NCBI RefSeq assembly: GCF_019097595.1
Contig: NC_080713.1
Span: forward strand, 7,312,699-7,376,698
DNA: 64,000 bases
From: Hemibagrus wyckioides
Taxonomy: Eukaryota; Chordata; Actinopteri; Siluriformes; Bagridae
Direction of reading: 5' to 3'
The notes beneath the pieces are model-generated. The model had not been told where the DNA came from and did no database searches. It saw only the letters and a list, made by a program, of their open reading frames with translations. Position 1 is the stretch's first letter. Every line of letters starts with the position of its first letter. Below are positions 46,060-57,184 of this stretch, one piece after another. A program made the translations under genes and the position numbers.

Positions 46060-46620
46060 CAGCTAGAGGGTAGATGGTAGATCTAGCTTCATAAATTCAG
46101 CTTCTTTTGCCATTTTGCTTTAGTCTGGATTCCTGGGAAGGTACTAGTTAACTATAGAAGTACATCCTGATGAAGCAAATACCAGACAGTCATTGTGTTT
46201 TATCCACCAGCACTTTGCTGTTACAGATTTATAACAAATATAATCAAGAAAAAAAGGGTGACAGGTGAAGTATTCACTAACTGGTAGCAACTTTAAATAA
46301 ACTGAACTAAAAATAGTTAAATACAGTTCTAATATCATATTAGAGCCAAAAAAAAAAAAAGATTCTGAACGAGAACCTTCTTGGCCTGATATGACCATTC
46401 TATTACCATCCATTTCTTACCCGCCCGAGGTGGTGACCTGCTGTTTCGCTTGAATAGCAGGAGATCGTCTGCTAATGAGGGTCAGGAGTGAATCATCATG
46501 CCTGCAGCTCATTTGACATTTTCATAACATCTCCTGTGAAATCCACATCTATAATGCATTGTCAAGCCAAATATTAAACAAAATGCATAATAGAGCTAGT
46601 TTTAGCACTGTGTTTGTTTT
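46060..46620. other. Unrecognised sequence without a supported gene
   Basis: The minus frame 46144-46413 shows no domain. Confidence 0.4.
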
Positions 46621-46623
<3 letters not shown>

Positions 46624-46656
<33 letters not shown>

Positions 46657-46745
46657 AACAGACAGGCATCCTATCCAGGGTGGATTCTCCCACCTTGGGT
46701 CTAATGTTCCTGGGATTGTCTCTGTATCCTCGAACGAGCAAATGA
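46624..46745. repeat. (TG)n microsatellite and a minus-strand family D fragment
   Basis: About 14 TG units (46624-46652) are followed by aggcatcctatccagggtgg and aatgttcctgggattgtctc. On the minus strand these match the first third of the family D repeat. Confidence 0.65.
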
Positions 46746-46749
46746 ACAA

Positions 46750-47885
46750 CAGACAAACAAACAAAAATTATTATAATAAAAATACAAAACATTATTAAGG
46801 ATTTTCGGATTAAGGATTTCATCATATTTCATAAGTAACATTATTAGTTTCACTTAAAATCTTAAAAGGGAGATAAGGCATATAATTTAGGCTGAATGGG
46901 TTGAACTGACGCTGATATACAGCCAGACATGGAGCATTGGGATAAATAGAAATTCAGAATAAAATCCCATTGTGATGGAAAACTACACAAATTTATGAGG
47001 CTGTACATTTGATTTCGTTTAGATGTTGTTTTGGAAATAAACTGCCTTTGAATGATTTCATAATAATTCAGTAAGACTGATAGTAAAGCTAAATATAATA
47101 ATAAATATAATCTGTGGAGTCAGGTGCTCGCAGTAAGCTAAATAAAGATAAATAAAAACAAGTATGTGTGAGTATTATCGCAATATAGCTCAAATTGTAT
47201 GTGTTACACATAAAATTCTAATGAAAATGTACTATTCGGATTTCTTTCCAGAACAAACGTGTATTAGAAAACTCAAGTTCAAACACACTGCATGCTCCTT
47301 GAGTGCACGTCAATTCAAATTCCATTGCAAAACACATAGTATTTGTGCTTGTATTTTTGTATACAACTAATGTGTGATTACGGTTCAAACTCAAATGAAA
47401 ACGATTCAAAGTCCATTTAACTTCTCATTTTCAGCGTCTAATGGGTCTGATTCTGCCACAGTCATAGAAAGCCTTTCATTTGCGATTGCACTTCAGCTCA
47501 GCCAGATATTAAACGACTTCGCAAACCCATTTGAATTAGCATTTTCGGCATGTTTCGGAGGAATTAATAAAAATCGTTAGAACCTCTATAGAGATAGCAA
47601 GTGCTTAGGACATTTTAATGTTTTTTTAATAAGGACTTTTCACTCGAAACTAATTCTCTAGTTCGGAGCTGAAGAGATTCTTGACCTGCTGGTTGTTTTG
47701 TGTGGCTTTCACAAACATCAGTATTAATGATGCTGAAAAAAACTAAAGGCAGACTCAAGTAAACCCCAAACTACAAAGATGTTCTCTTACTGTTTCAAAG
47801 AGTCATAAATAAAGAATACCTATGAGAAAGAGACAATCTAACTGGCACACAACGCTCTAGATTAATTCAATGTTCTTCTGAAATA
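46750..47885. other. Unrecognised sequence without a supported gene
   Basis: Open frames of 60-70 codons (47164-47370, 47374-47580) show no domain. Confidence 0.4.
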
Positions 47886-47891
47886 TAGTTA

Positions 47892-48605
47892 TACACTCAC
47901 CAAATACTTTAATAGGAACACTTGTGCCCCTGTGAATTGCAGCAATTCAATTAGCCAATCACATTGCAGCAGTGTAATGCATATATAATAATGCAAATAC
48001 AAGTCAACAGCTTCAGTTAATGTTCAGAATGCGGGAAAAGTGGAACAAACAGTGAGCGGCAGTTCTGCAAGCAAAATATATAGTTTAAGTCAAGAAGCTT
48101 TTCAACCATATATAGCTCACACAGAAAAATGTTTCTCTGGGAGCAAAGTGCTACATAAAACAACACAGAGCTACATAAAGCAAAACAGATCTACACAAAG
48201 TTGATGAAAGGGGACATAGGAGAATGGCCAGACTGGTTAAAGTGCCAGAAAGTCTACAGTAACTCAAACAACCACTCTTTATAACTTTAGCGAGCAGAAA
48301 AGTATCACAAACAAGATGAACCTTCAGGCTACAGGAAGACACAAACATCACCCCAGGTTCGTCTTGTGTCAGCCACAAATTTAATGATATAGTGAGCACA
48401 GACTCACCACAAAACTGAACATGTTGAAGATCACACATCATCATCATTTAATTTGGTCAGTCTGTGCCAACAGATTCCTGCTCTTGGCTAACAGAAGTAG
48501 AACCCGATGTGGTCTTGCTCTGCTGTAGCCTCAAGATTCTACATGCTGTGCAATCTGAGATGTTTTTCTGCTCAAGTGGTTATGGAAGAAGATTGAATAA
48601 ATACA
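47892..48605. mobile_element. Tc1-like transposon in fold-back arrangement
   Basis: The left end tacactcaccaaatacttta is followed by ttagccaatcacattgcagc. The plus strand carries transposase pieces: cagtgagcggcagttctgc at 48050, aggagaatggccagactggt at 48219, acagtaactcaaacaaccac at 48256. It then reaches gcacagactcaccacaaaac at 48399. From about 48455 the same central region reappears on the opposite strand (gattcctgctcttggctaac, atctgagatgtttttctgct). The two arms thus form an inverted repeat with a short spacer around 48440. Both are too damaged to encode protein. Confidence 0.75.
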
Positions 48606-48609
48606 TGGC

Positions 48610-48980
48610 TGAATGTATGAATGACCTTTTGCTAACTGCATCTTCCCTAGATGAAGGTGCAGACCTGAGTTCTAATGGGATCTGAGGGTTTATAGATAGT
48701 ACAAGGTACTAGGATGTTGCAGCTTGTTCATACAATCACTTAGGATGGAAGATGCTGAAGTGGAGAAGTATCATGCCTCCGAATGGACAGCAAAAATACA
48801 TCCTTACAGGCACATGTGCACTTTTATCTATTTCTCCTTAATGATGAATCCGCTCCCTTGTTTGATTGACAGCTGGTAAATAGCTAAGAATCACGTGCCA
48901 TTTTGAAAGTCTGAAATGTTTTCTGTCTGATTATTTTCCTAACACTTGCTTGCTACAAGTTAAAACAACATAGCACCTCC
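48610..48980. other. Unrecognised sequence
   Basis: No repeat or gene recognised. Confidence 0.4.
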
Positions 48981-48984
48981 GAGC

Positions 48985-49192
48985 TGTGGGCAGTGATGGA
49001 TCTGGATTGTTGATTCAAAGGTTTGGGTTCAAGCCCAAGTATTGCCAAGCTGTCTGCTCCAGGGATGCTGTATCATGGCTGTCCCTGTGCTGTGATCCCA
49101 ACTTTCTAGCAAGCTGGGATATGTGAAGAAAATCATTTGTGCTATAACATATATGTGACAAATAAATAAAGGCTTCTTCAAGACCTTCCTTG
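48985..49192 (+). mobile_element. tRNA-derived SINE, plus strand
   Basis: A B-box-like gggttcaagcccaag (49024) is followed by tccagggatgctgtatcatg, ggctgtccctgtgctgtgat, caagctgggatatgtgaaga and a tail gacaaataaataaaggcttc. It is the plus-strand form of the copies at 23030, 23660 and 28220, with an internal deletion. Confidence 0.85.
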
Positions 49193-49269
49193 TCACATTT
49201 TTTGAATCGTTTTGTGTATTACCTGATCTATTATATAACAAACCAGATAATAAAAGTCATCCTGAGTCT

Positions 49270-49500
49270 AACTACAGGAGTGTAATCGTTGAGTCAAAGC
49301 ATTACTCTGCACGATCCTAATTAAGTCCAGTCTCTTCTGAGTAATACAGCAGAAATCCCTCAGCAGCATGTTTATCGAGCCTGCAATGTTACCCCGCTTG
49401 CTCCACTGCTCGGCCTTATTGAAATCAATGCAGGTACCTGGGCCATTAATTTGCCTCCTTAAAGTTAGCGCTCCGTACTTAATCTAAGAGCACAAACATC
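49270..49500. other. Non-repetitive stretch, candidate conserved non-coding sequence
   Basis: The text around gggccattaatttgcctcct (49440) is dense and balanced, with a homeobox-type core attaatt and no repeat features. Function is inference from appearance. Confidence 0.3.
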
Positions 49501-49504
49501 AAGC

Positions 49505-50165
49505 GTTGTCTTTGTTTTATTTTGTGTGTCGGAAGAGGTGAGGAGAATAGCGATGGACCCTAGAGCAAGCAAGATAGAATAATTTTTCTCTTGCTGTTGA
49601 CTGATATAAAGTTATTTCAGCTTTAAAAATCTATTCCTTCTCTGCATTCATGGATTTACGGCAGCTGAGCTCAGGATGCTCTGTAGATCAAATGCAAGGA
49701 GCGCTACTTCAATCAATACACTATTTGGGATTAGACCGTCTGGGTCCTCCTGGTATGCAGTCAAGCTAGAATCCGGGAGACCTTTCACACTGCCATTCAG
49801 CAGAAAGAAATGAGAAGACAGGTTTATCGTAACCGTCCGTTTCCAGTCAGGACGTCTTTCGGTGCAGGAGGGAATGCTGTTGCTGGTGGGGGGGTTAATC
49901 GTAAGCCGAGTCTGTAGTCTATCCATCTGTTTCGGTGTGAACAGTCTGTCATAGTTCTATACATTTGCACTGGAGTTATAATAAGATTCTGAAGTGTTTG
50001 TTAAGCCGGGTTTATACAGTATGATTTACAGGCCTATTTTGCTGTTATACAGAAGCTAGATTTGCAGAACGTGGTATGCTCATGGGCGGCCAATTTAATA
50101 CCTTTGCCACCAAAACAGTCGACCACAAAAGTTCTAGCAGCTTTCAAAATTTCTGATTAAACTCT
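49505..50165. other. Unrecognised sequence without a supported gene
   Basis: The minus frame 49648-49926 (92 codons) has no domain. Confidence 0.4.
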
Positions 50166-50167
50166 TA

Positions 50168-50480
50168 GAGGGGCTCCTGAGTGAAGCAACAGAAAAGTAT
50201 TAGCTCTATAGCTCTATCAGGAGATCACGGCAGCATCCTCTGTCAATCAAAATGACAATGGAGGGCATCTGTATGTGAAAGAGGGCAGATTTCGCTTTCC
50301 TCTAAAGGTGTTACACTTTCCTGTGATGCAGCATGAGAAGCAGTTGAAAAAACAGTCTGGCTTCACATGTCTTAGAGGAAGCATGTGTCATGGAGAAATC
50401 TGTCATATGATAAGGAAGAGCTGGCTTGTGAATGTGAATTGGCAGGTGATCAATCCAAGGATGGCATAGAATGATGCAAA
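50168..50480. repeat. Possible old SINE
   Basis: The start gaggggctcctgagtgaagc and the later cttagaggaagcatgtgtca resemble the head and end of another fish SINE type. The middle is hard to match, so this is tentative. Confidence 0.35.
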
Positions 50481-50484
50481 ACTC

Positions 50485-51080
50485 AACGGTAGTGGCATTG
50501 GTGAAATGTAAACAGAACATGTAGGATTTCAAAAACTTGGGATTTGTTAAACTGTGGCAAAAAGAGACATGGTGAGGAAAAAAAACAGCTGATCAGTTAT
50601 AGCTTCCTGTGTCATTCTGACATAAAGCGCACTGTGAAGGATTACCATTCATGTCGTCTTCCTTTATCCGACCACGGATGGCTTAAAACTCGTCTTCTTC
50701 TTCACTTTGTGAATGTGATTTCTTTGTTTCTATTATGCTGAGGGCTTTGTTTATCTGACTGAGAACATGAACAGAACTTTCTCTAAATGCAGAGCTGAGC
50801 ATTAAAGGAACTTCAGGTCTAATCTGACATGGATGTTGGCCCAGATTTTATTTAATCTAATAATCATAAAAGATTGCTGTAAACAGACAATCTATAATCA
50901 GCATTCCTGTGCAGTTCACTTCTATAGATCCCTAACGTATTCTAAGGTTAAAAAAGACATTAAAATATTGTATGACATTTGAAGTAATGTGCAGTGAAAT
51001 GCTAGACAGCTTCTACTAAGCAGATGAGTGAGCAATAGCCAAGAACCAGTTCACATCATTCTTTATTGTTCTTTAACTCT
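50485..51080. other. Unrecognised sequence
   Basis: No repeat or gene recognised. Confidence 0.4.
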
Positions 51081-51085
51081 ACAGA

Positions 51086-51228
51086 CTACTGTGCATGAAA
51101 ATCCCTGGTTGATCAGCGGATTCTGAAACACTTACACTTGGCACCAATAGCCATGCTCTGGTTGAAGTCACAGAGATTATAAATGAGCAGGTGGACAGCT
51201 GTTCCTACAAAATTGGTCAGTGGTTGTA
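51086..51228 (-). mobile_element. Tc1-like transposon right end (fold-back family), minus strand
   Basis: The segments gtgcatgaaaatccctggtt, gatcagcggattctgaaaca, ttggcaccaatagccatgct, and the terminal gtggacagctgttcctacaa with ggtcagtggttgta match the family at 47892-48605, in the orientation of its second arm. Confidence 0.7.
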
Positions 51229-51234
51229 TTGATG

Positions 51235-52210
51235 CAGAAAAACGATAAATTCCATGTCTACATCAATTATTAAGTTCTACTGTCATTATTGCTAAGCAGA
51301 AGATTCCCCACAATAAATATTTAAATAAATGAATAATACTAAAAAAAAAATCTTGCATTTCTTTTTGAATACTTTCTATATCTACCTCGACCAACTGTTA
51401 TGTCCTAACGCCATAAGAAACATAGAGTCTATGCGGGACTTGGAAATCTCTACACCTCTTTCGAAGCCTTTTCAGGGGCCAGATGGTAAGCAGACATCTA
51501 TGTCGCAAAACACGTTGCAGCTCTGAATGTCAATGATCCTGAATAAATAATGAGAACAAACGCACACAACACCAAACAATGCACATGAGCTTAGCTAATG
51601 AGATCCCAAAGGTGACAAAAGCAGCACAATGGCAGCTTGAACGAGCGTCTTCCAGCGTGATAGCAATATCGGGTGGTGCTTCTAATGAAATCTAGCAATT
51701 TCCAAAAACTTAAAAACAACAAATGTTAGAGGTTTTCAGCACAGGTCATAACCTGAAAGCTCAAATAGCGACGACTTTAACTCACTTTCAGGAAGCACGG
51801 ACATATTTCAGTTGCTGACATTGTAAAAACTGCTAAATGGTCATTTCATGGGCCGTAAGTCTGTTTAAGAGCTCTATATTTACAATGTTTATCTTCTTTG
51901 CTGACTGCAGCAGAGCTGGAGGTCAGAATTACTTACTGAGAAATAAAATAGTTTGAATTGAGACAGCTTTTCGGTGTAGGAGTCTGAGAGAAATAGTTTT
52001 GTTTCTAACAACTTCACGTCTGAGTACAGAGATCGTCGTGTAACGGGTGCAGGCTTGCAGCTTCATTTAATCACTTGATTAGAAGCACACACTTTAGGGG
52101 TTGGCACTGTGTTTGTCAAATTCAGATTTATTTTTATGCCGTAGACATATTTGATAGAAAATGTTTCAAAGATAACAGAGCTCTTGGTTTGTTTCAGTCC
52201 AGTCTTTTAA
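51235..52210. other. Unrecognised sequence without a supported gene
   Basis: The frame 51329-51526 shows no domain. Confidence 0.4.
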
Positions 52211-52215
52211 TCTGT

Positions 52216-52660
52216 TATTATTAATATTATTATTATTATTATTATTATGGTGGTGGAGCCTCTCAGCTCCAAGGTTGCAATCCAGATCTCAGGTTAGTGT
52301 CTGTGTAGAGCTTTTATGCTTGTTCTTTTCTGGTTTCCTGCCACTGTCCAAAAACTTGCCAGTATATGGCTTTAAATTGCCCTTAAATGTGAATGAGGGT
52401 GTGAAAGCATATGTGAGTGTGTGCATGATGCTTGTGCAAAGGGGTTATCCTGGTCAGGGCTTTGAGTCCATCAACACCGCAAACATGAAGCAGCTTCTGA
52501 AAATAATGAATCGATTAATAATAATAATAATTTAGTGACATTTACAGCAGGCAAGTTTATCTTACTTTTATCTCAATTTATACAACTGAGGGCTAAGGCC
52601 CTTGCTCTAGGGTCCAGCAATGGCAGCCTGGCAGTACTGGGATTTAAACTCACAATAATA
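52216..52660 (-). repeat. ATT tract, minus-strand family D repeat and minus-strand SINE
   Basis: ATT units (52216-52247) are followed by a reversed family D copy, with tggagcctctcagctccaag at its start, ctggtttcctgccactgtcc in the middle, and gttatcctggtcagggcttt at its end. Another AAT run (52516-52530) leads into a reversed SINE with cccttgctctagggtccagc and tactgggatttaaactcaca. Confidence 0.65.
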
Positions 52661-52664
52661 AACA

Positions 52665-53555
52665 AGTTATTTATGAGCAGTGACCAGAGTGTGGGTGATA
52701 GAAGTACTGCCAATGTTTTGTTTTGCTTGCTCAAAGTTGACAATCAAGCACTTTTTGAATCACGACTAATCAGGATGAATACTGGAAGATAAGTGAGAAA
52801 AACAAACATAGTGTTTGCGTGCCAGTGAAATATTAGTCTAGAAGGAGACTTATCTGTGGAAACAAACAAAAGAAAAATCCATTGCCAGTATTCAAATGTT
52901 GCAAACTAACTAGGATCCACTTTAACTGAGGATATATACAGTCGAGTCCCACAAGAAGCACCTCTTCTCTTGCGTTTCTGCCTCCATAACTAGGAAGGGG
53001 AACAATGTCTGACAGAGTTAAACCAATCTTTATGTCATCTTTATTACGGATAATAAATAGCAGGATAGGTGAGTTAGTTAGCCAATACTAGCTAGGACTG
53101 TTGTTATGGTTACAGTGTGTGCTTCGCGTGGGCTGTTTTATTCCCACATCAGCACAAATTGTTCTCCAGCCAGCACTTTTTCTGTAAAAAAAAATTTTAA
53201 AAAATGTCAAGTGTGAAAGCACCCTACGTTCACATAGAAGCTAGAGAACTGTGAGCATTTTTCAGCCTCAAGCTTCCTTGAAAGCTCTGGGTGGTAAATT
53301 CTTTGTTGGGAAATAACAAGTTTCTATCGTGGTTCCAGGCACAGCCCAGAGATCCATCTATTCACCAAGCACTTAACTTGAACATGCACTTAAAAGAGAA
53401 GCCAGCAAAAATGACTATATTATTAATACACATTACATTATGCTTTGATTAACTAACAGTGTTTAGTGCATTAGTTAACATTAAACACATTTAAACGTTT
53501 GCTCTATTTGCTCAATAATTCATTTATGGCATATGTTGGTCATTTTCACATTGGC
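52665..53555. other. Unrecognised sequence without a supported gene
   Basis: Nothing is supported apart from an AT-rich stretch near 53187. Confidence 0.4.
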
Positions 53556-53559
53556 AAAT

Positions 53560-54005
53560 TAGTCCAAAACAGCACAGTTTGCATGACAAGTATTATGAAA
53601 GCTGTCATGTTGACCGTGAAGCACACCCTGATGTCGAACCTGAGACTACCTGTAGCATGTGAGCAATTCGTAGCAATTCGGACACACTGGAACCGTGCTA
53701 TGATTCGAACGCATCTTATACCCCGGGCCACACTGGTTCAGGAAGTACAGCAAGCTTTACACACATGTGCTACGAGTGACAGGGGAACATTGTGAGACAC
53801 AGAAATGATGAGTTGCCTTATTGAGCATAATAGCACAAAATCCATTTTAAAAACATGAGTCATGAGCCATGTTCGTTTGTGATCAGTGTGAATGCACCAG
53901 GGTTCGATAGAATCAAATGAGGCTTAAAACTAGACCAGGGAGCATCGGGAACAATCACACTGGTTTGAGACAGCTGTAGATGTGTTCAATGTGAAAATCA
54001 CCTTA
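53560..54005 (+). repeat. Dispersed repeat, first of two direct copies
   Basis: It shares collinear segments with 55335-55795. Examples are tatgaaagctgtcatgttga (53593) with gaccgtgaagcacaccctga, ttgccttattgagcataata (53812), gaatgcaccagggttcgata (53890) and gggaacaatcacact (53947). Frames at 53499-53795 and 53546-53731 lie in it and are not genes. Confidence 0.8.
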
Positions 54006-54009
54006 GTCA

Positions 54010-55030
54010 GCTTTATTATAGAGGCCTATAAGGGTAAATAAATAAAAAAACACATTCCCTATACTGTCCCCACATGTATAACATCATTCCTTCACACAAA
54101 AAATCCAACCAAACATATGAGAACTTGCCAGAACATTCACACAAACCATCTAAAACCGACTGTGTATGTCTTTATCACATGCTTGTTGTTGATTAAAAAA
54201 ATCCTTGAATTCTCAAGGATAGTAATCTAGTTAGCCTAGCAAAAATAAAAAAAGACTGAATGTTGCTTATTATTACAGTGAAGAGTAATTCCTTTTCTCC
54301 TGAATAACTCAGCTTCCCTTAGGCAGCCTTTTCAGCATTCACATCCTCGTATTAACAGCATGCAATGCTGACAGCTCATTGACAATAATAACATCATATG
54401 AATGTCCTTGATAAAAAAGACACCAATAAAAGCTTCAGATGATTTATTTAGGCTCATATTTAACCTTAGGCTTAACCTAAACATCCTCCAGCTCTATGAT
54501 TTCAGCTGTCTGAGATTGACGCCTGCTGTAACCAATCAGCAACCAGCATGTGATATTCAATAAGGACCTAACCTTTCTGTTTCGAGTTAATGATGCGGCG
54601 CTTTCGAATTTGTGGCTGTATTTTTTGGTTTCTGAATTTGCTGTTAGTTTGTTAATGTGTTTTGCACCCATGAGACACTGTACCAGGTGCAAATATGGGA
54701 AAAATGCCAGTTCTTTAGACTCTCCAAATTGTACTAATCCTACTAAGGATTTATTTTAAATAAATACACCACCAAGCACTTTTCTAAGTTATAAGTATTA
54801 GTGTAAACAATGTGACGTGTTTACATTTAATGTGTTAATGAATCTTATTAGGCAGCATTTCACACTGAGAGTTTAGGAATAAACACAAGTGTGGAAAATC
54901 CTGATCTATCAGAGCTCCATCAATGAAAGCAAGTGATTAAAGGATGACCTCAGTAGAAAAATTGGCTGCAATAATGTGCTGCAATAAACACTAATGGTTC
55001 TAATGAGGCACTTTATTTAAATAAAAAATA
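54010..55030. other. Unrecognised sequence without a supported gene
   Basis: Opposite overlapping frames at 54477-54759 show no domain. Confidence 0.4.
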
Positions 55031-55037
55031 TAATAGT

Positions 55038-55322
55038 GGTGCATTGGGTAGCATTGCTGCCTCACAGCTCCGTGATCCCATTCTTGATTGTAAAGCTCAG
55101 GTTAAAGACTATGTAGAGTTTCACATATTGTCCTATGTCTGCGTGGGTTTCCTCTTGGTTCACTGGTTTCTTCCCAGCATGGCAGTATGTGCATTGGGTA
55201 CACTAACTTACCCCTAGTTTTGAATGGTGCTCCATCCAGCATATTTTCCTGCCTTAAAGCCCAGTTTTCCTGACATAGGCACCAGACCCACTACAACCAG
55301 GACCAGGATAAAGCAATTTTTA
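55038..55322 (-). repeat. Family D SINE-like repeat, minus strand, nearly full length
   Basis: gtgcattgggtagcattgct, ctgcctcacagctccgtgat, ctgcgtgggtttcctcttgg and gaccaggataaagca follow the reverse order of the 18035-18352 copy. Confidence 0.75.
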
Positions 55323-55334
55323 GTCCGAAACATT

Positions 55335-55565
55335 TGGTAATATGAAAGCTGTCATGTGGACTGTGAAGCACACCACAGTACCAAACCAGAGAATATCTAT
55401 CGGAAATATGACACGACTTATGATTGTGAACTCGTACTCAGGTCCGCACTTGTTCACGAAGTAAAGTATCCGATGAGGACATCATTAGTTTCCACAGCAC
55501 ACATGTAGGCAAGGGAATGATGTCATACAAAGAAGAATTGAGGTGCCTTATTGTGCATCAAAATA

Positions 55566-55617
<52 letters not shown>

Positions 55618-55795
55618 TGTAGAGTCATGTTGTGTTCTCTGAGCGTGTTTCTGACGGCGTAAGTTAAATGCAAATGCACCAGGTTTTCCATAGAATCAAG
55701 TCAGTCTGAAACTAGACTAATGCTGCAGGGGACACCAGGGACAATTGCACTCAGATTCAGACTGCAGCAAACGTGCCTGGTGTGAAAACTACTCA
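55335..55795 (+). repeat. Dispersed repeat, second of two direct copies, with an AAT insertion
   Basis: Shared segments are tatgaaagctgtcatgtgga (55341), gtgaagcacaccacagt, gtgccttattgtgcatcaaa (55543), atgcaccaggttttcca (55672) and gggacaattgcact (55738). An array of about 17 AAT units (55566-55616) interrupts this copy. Confidence 0.8.
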
Positions 55796-55849
55796 AGATG
55801 AATGAATGAATATGAAATGAATCAATTCGCCCTGACATCACAAGGTGAT

Positions 55850-56350
55850 TTTGTACTTCTTAAATTTGCAATTTATCGTCTCCGTATATTTGCATTGTTA
55901 TTATTTGCCAGAGAATGATGATGCCAGGGGATGGTTATAAACCCCATACGGTAGTCGCCAATCTTTTAACATATCTCATTTAGTTTATAACAAGTAATGA
56001 GGCAGTAGTCATGAATATGGAAGATTTAGGAATCATCACAATGGAATATTGAGTCACCTTTTTAAATGAGAGCAGGCCATCGGTTAAAGTGTCGCAGTCA
56101 CCCTGAGGACAGCGTTCACATGACCCGAGTCGGCAAATGTAACTCTCATGTTGACAGTTCTCGCGAAATAATGATATCATTTAAGCCCCATTTGCCTGCC
56201 TGTATTGATGTATACACTGAGGAAGTTTGTGCCCCTCTGAATAATTAGCTCATGCTTTATGCCAGGAGGGGAGCTTAGTGGCTCTCTTGAGGAACATTCA
56301 TTTAGCCAATCTCTCTGAGGTGAAAAAACAAAAGCTGTTTGTTTGGTTAA
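55850..56350. other. Non-repetitive stretch, candidate conserved non-coding sequence
   Basis: About 500 bases without repeats include tgaataattagctcatgctt (56239) and atttgcattgttattatttg (55887), which look like homeobox or POU/SOX-type sites. No coding potential is visible. Inference only. Confidence 0.3.
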
Positions 56351-56368
56351 AAAAATATTTCAGAAGAC

Positions 56369-56713
56369 ATGTATGGAAGGCACCGTCGCAGTTGGCAAAG
56401 AAATTTGCTGACATTTAGACTAATAAACCCCAAGACTCCCAATCAGTTTCATCAAACGGTTCATGATCATTTAAAAAAATATATTAGTTGTCACAAAGAA
56501 GGTGAGCATGGAGTGATTATAGTGCCACACGCTCCAGACTCATTATGTTTGAAGTCTTTTCCTGATTGCATGCTGAAATCAGCTCCTGGTGTTGTGCATT
56601 ATTCCAGCACCTCAGGTGAACTTTACTGTCATGGTAATCTCTGTGTTTTACAACCAGCGAGAATGGCTGCTGTTTTCTCATTAGCCCTGGCTGCATTTTC
56701 TGCGAAGTGCTAA
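56369..56713 (+). other. Open frame of 114 codons without recognisable product; candidate conserved stretch 56480-56800
   Basis: The frame has no domain, and a minus-strand frame (56517-56759) is also open. The underlying sequence is non-repetitive and balanced (for example ctcattagccctggctgcat), which fits a conserved non-coding element at least as well as an exon. Confidence 0.2.
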
Positions 56714-57184
56714 TGCCATCCATTTCACAGCGTTCTGTCATTATAATCCAATGACCCATGTCTGATTAACTCGGCTAACTATTCATGCACTTGACTGCCG
56801 TGTTTTTGTGCCACAATAACTGTGTGTATGTCCTCTTCATAGTAGAAAAGTAATTAACATTCTAAATAGGATCAGAATGGCGTCCAGGTTTATTTGGTAG
56901 CAAGATGAGTTTATTTTTTTTTCATAAGTTATAAAAACCTTTGCAAAGGTATTTAATGAATACTTTTGCGTTTTGTTGCTGGTCTTTTTTTCTTTTTTTT
57001 CCCCCAGAAATTGGTTGGACTGGCTTCAATCATTTGTGCTATGAAAAGCAATTGTGGATGCTGTGGCTGTAGTGAATGGACAGAGGTGTTTAAAAGAGTA
57101 ATGTGACATGGTAATGAAGACTGTGCTTGTTTTGTGCCAGAGTTTCCAGAGAGCTGCAGAGAAATAAAAGCTTATCTTCATTGT

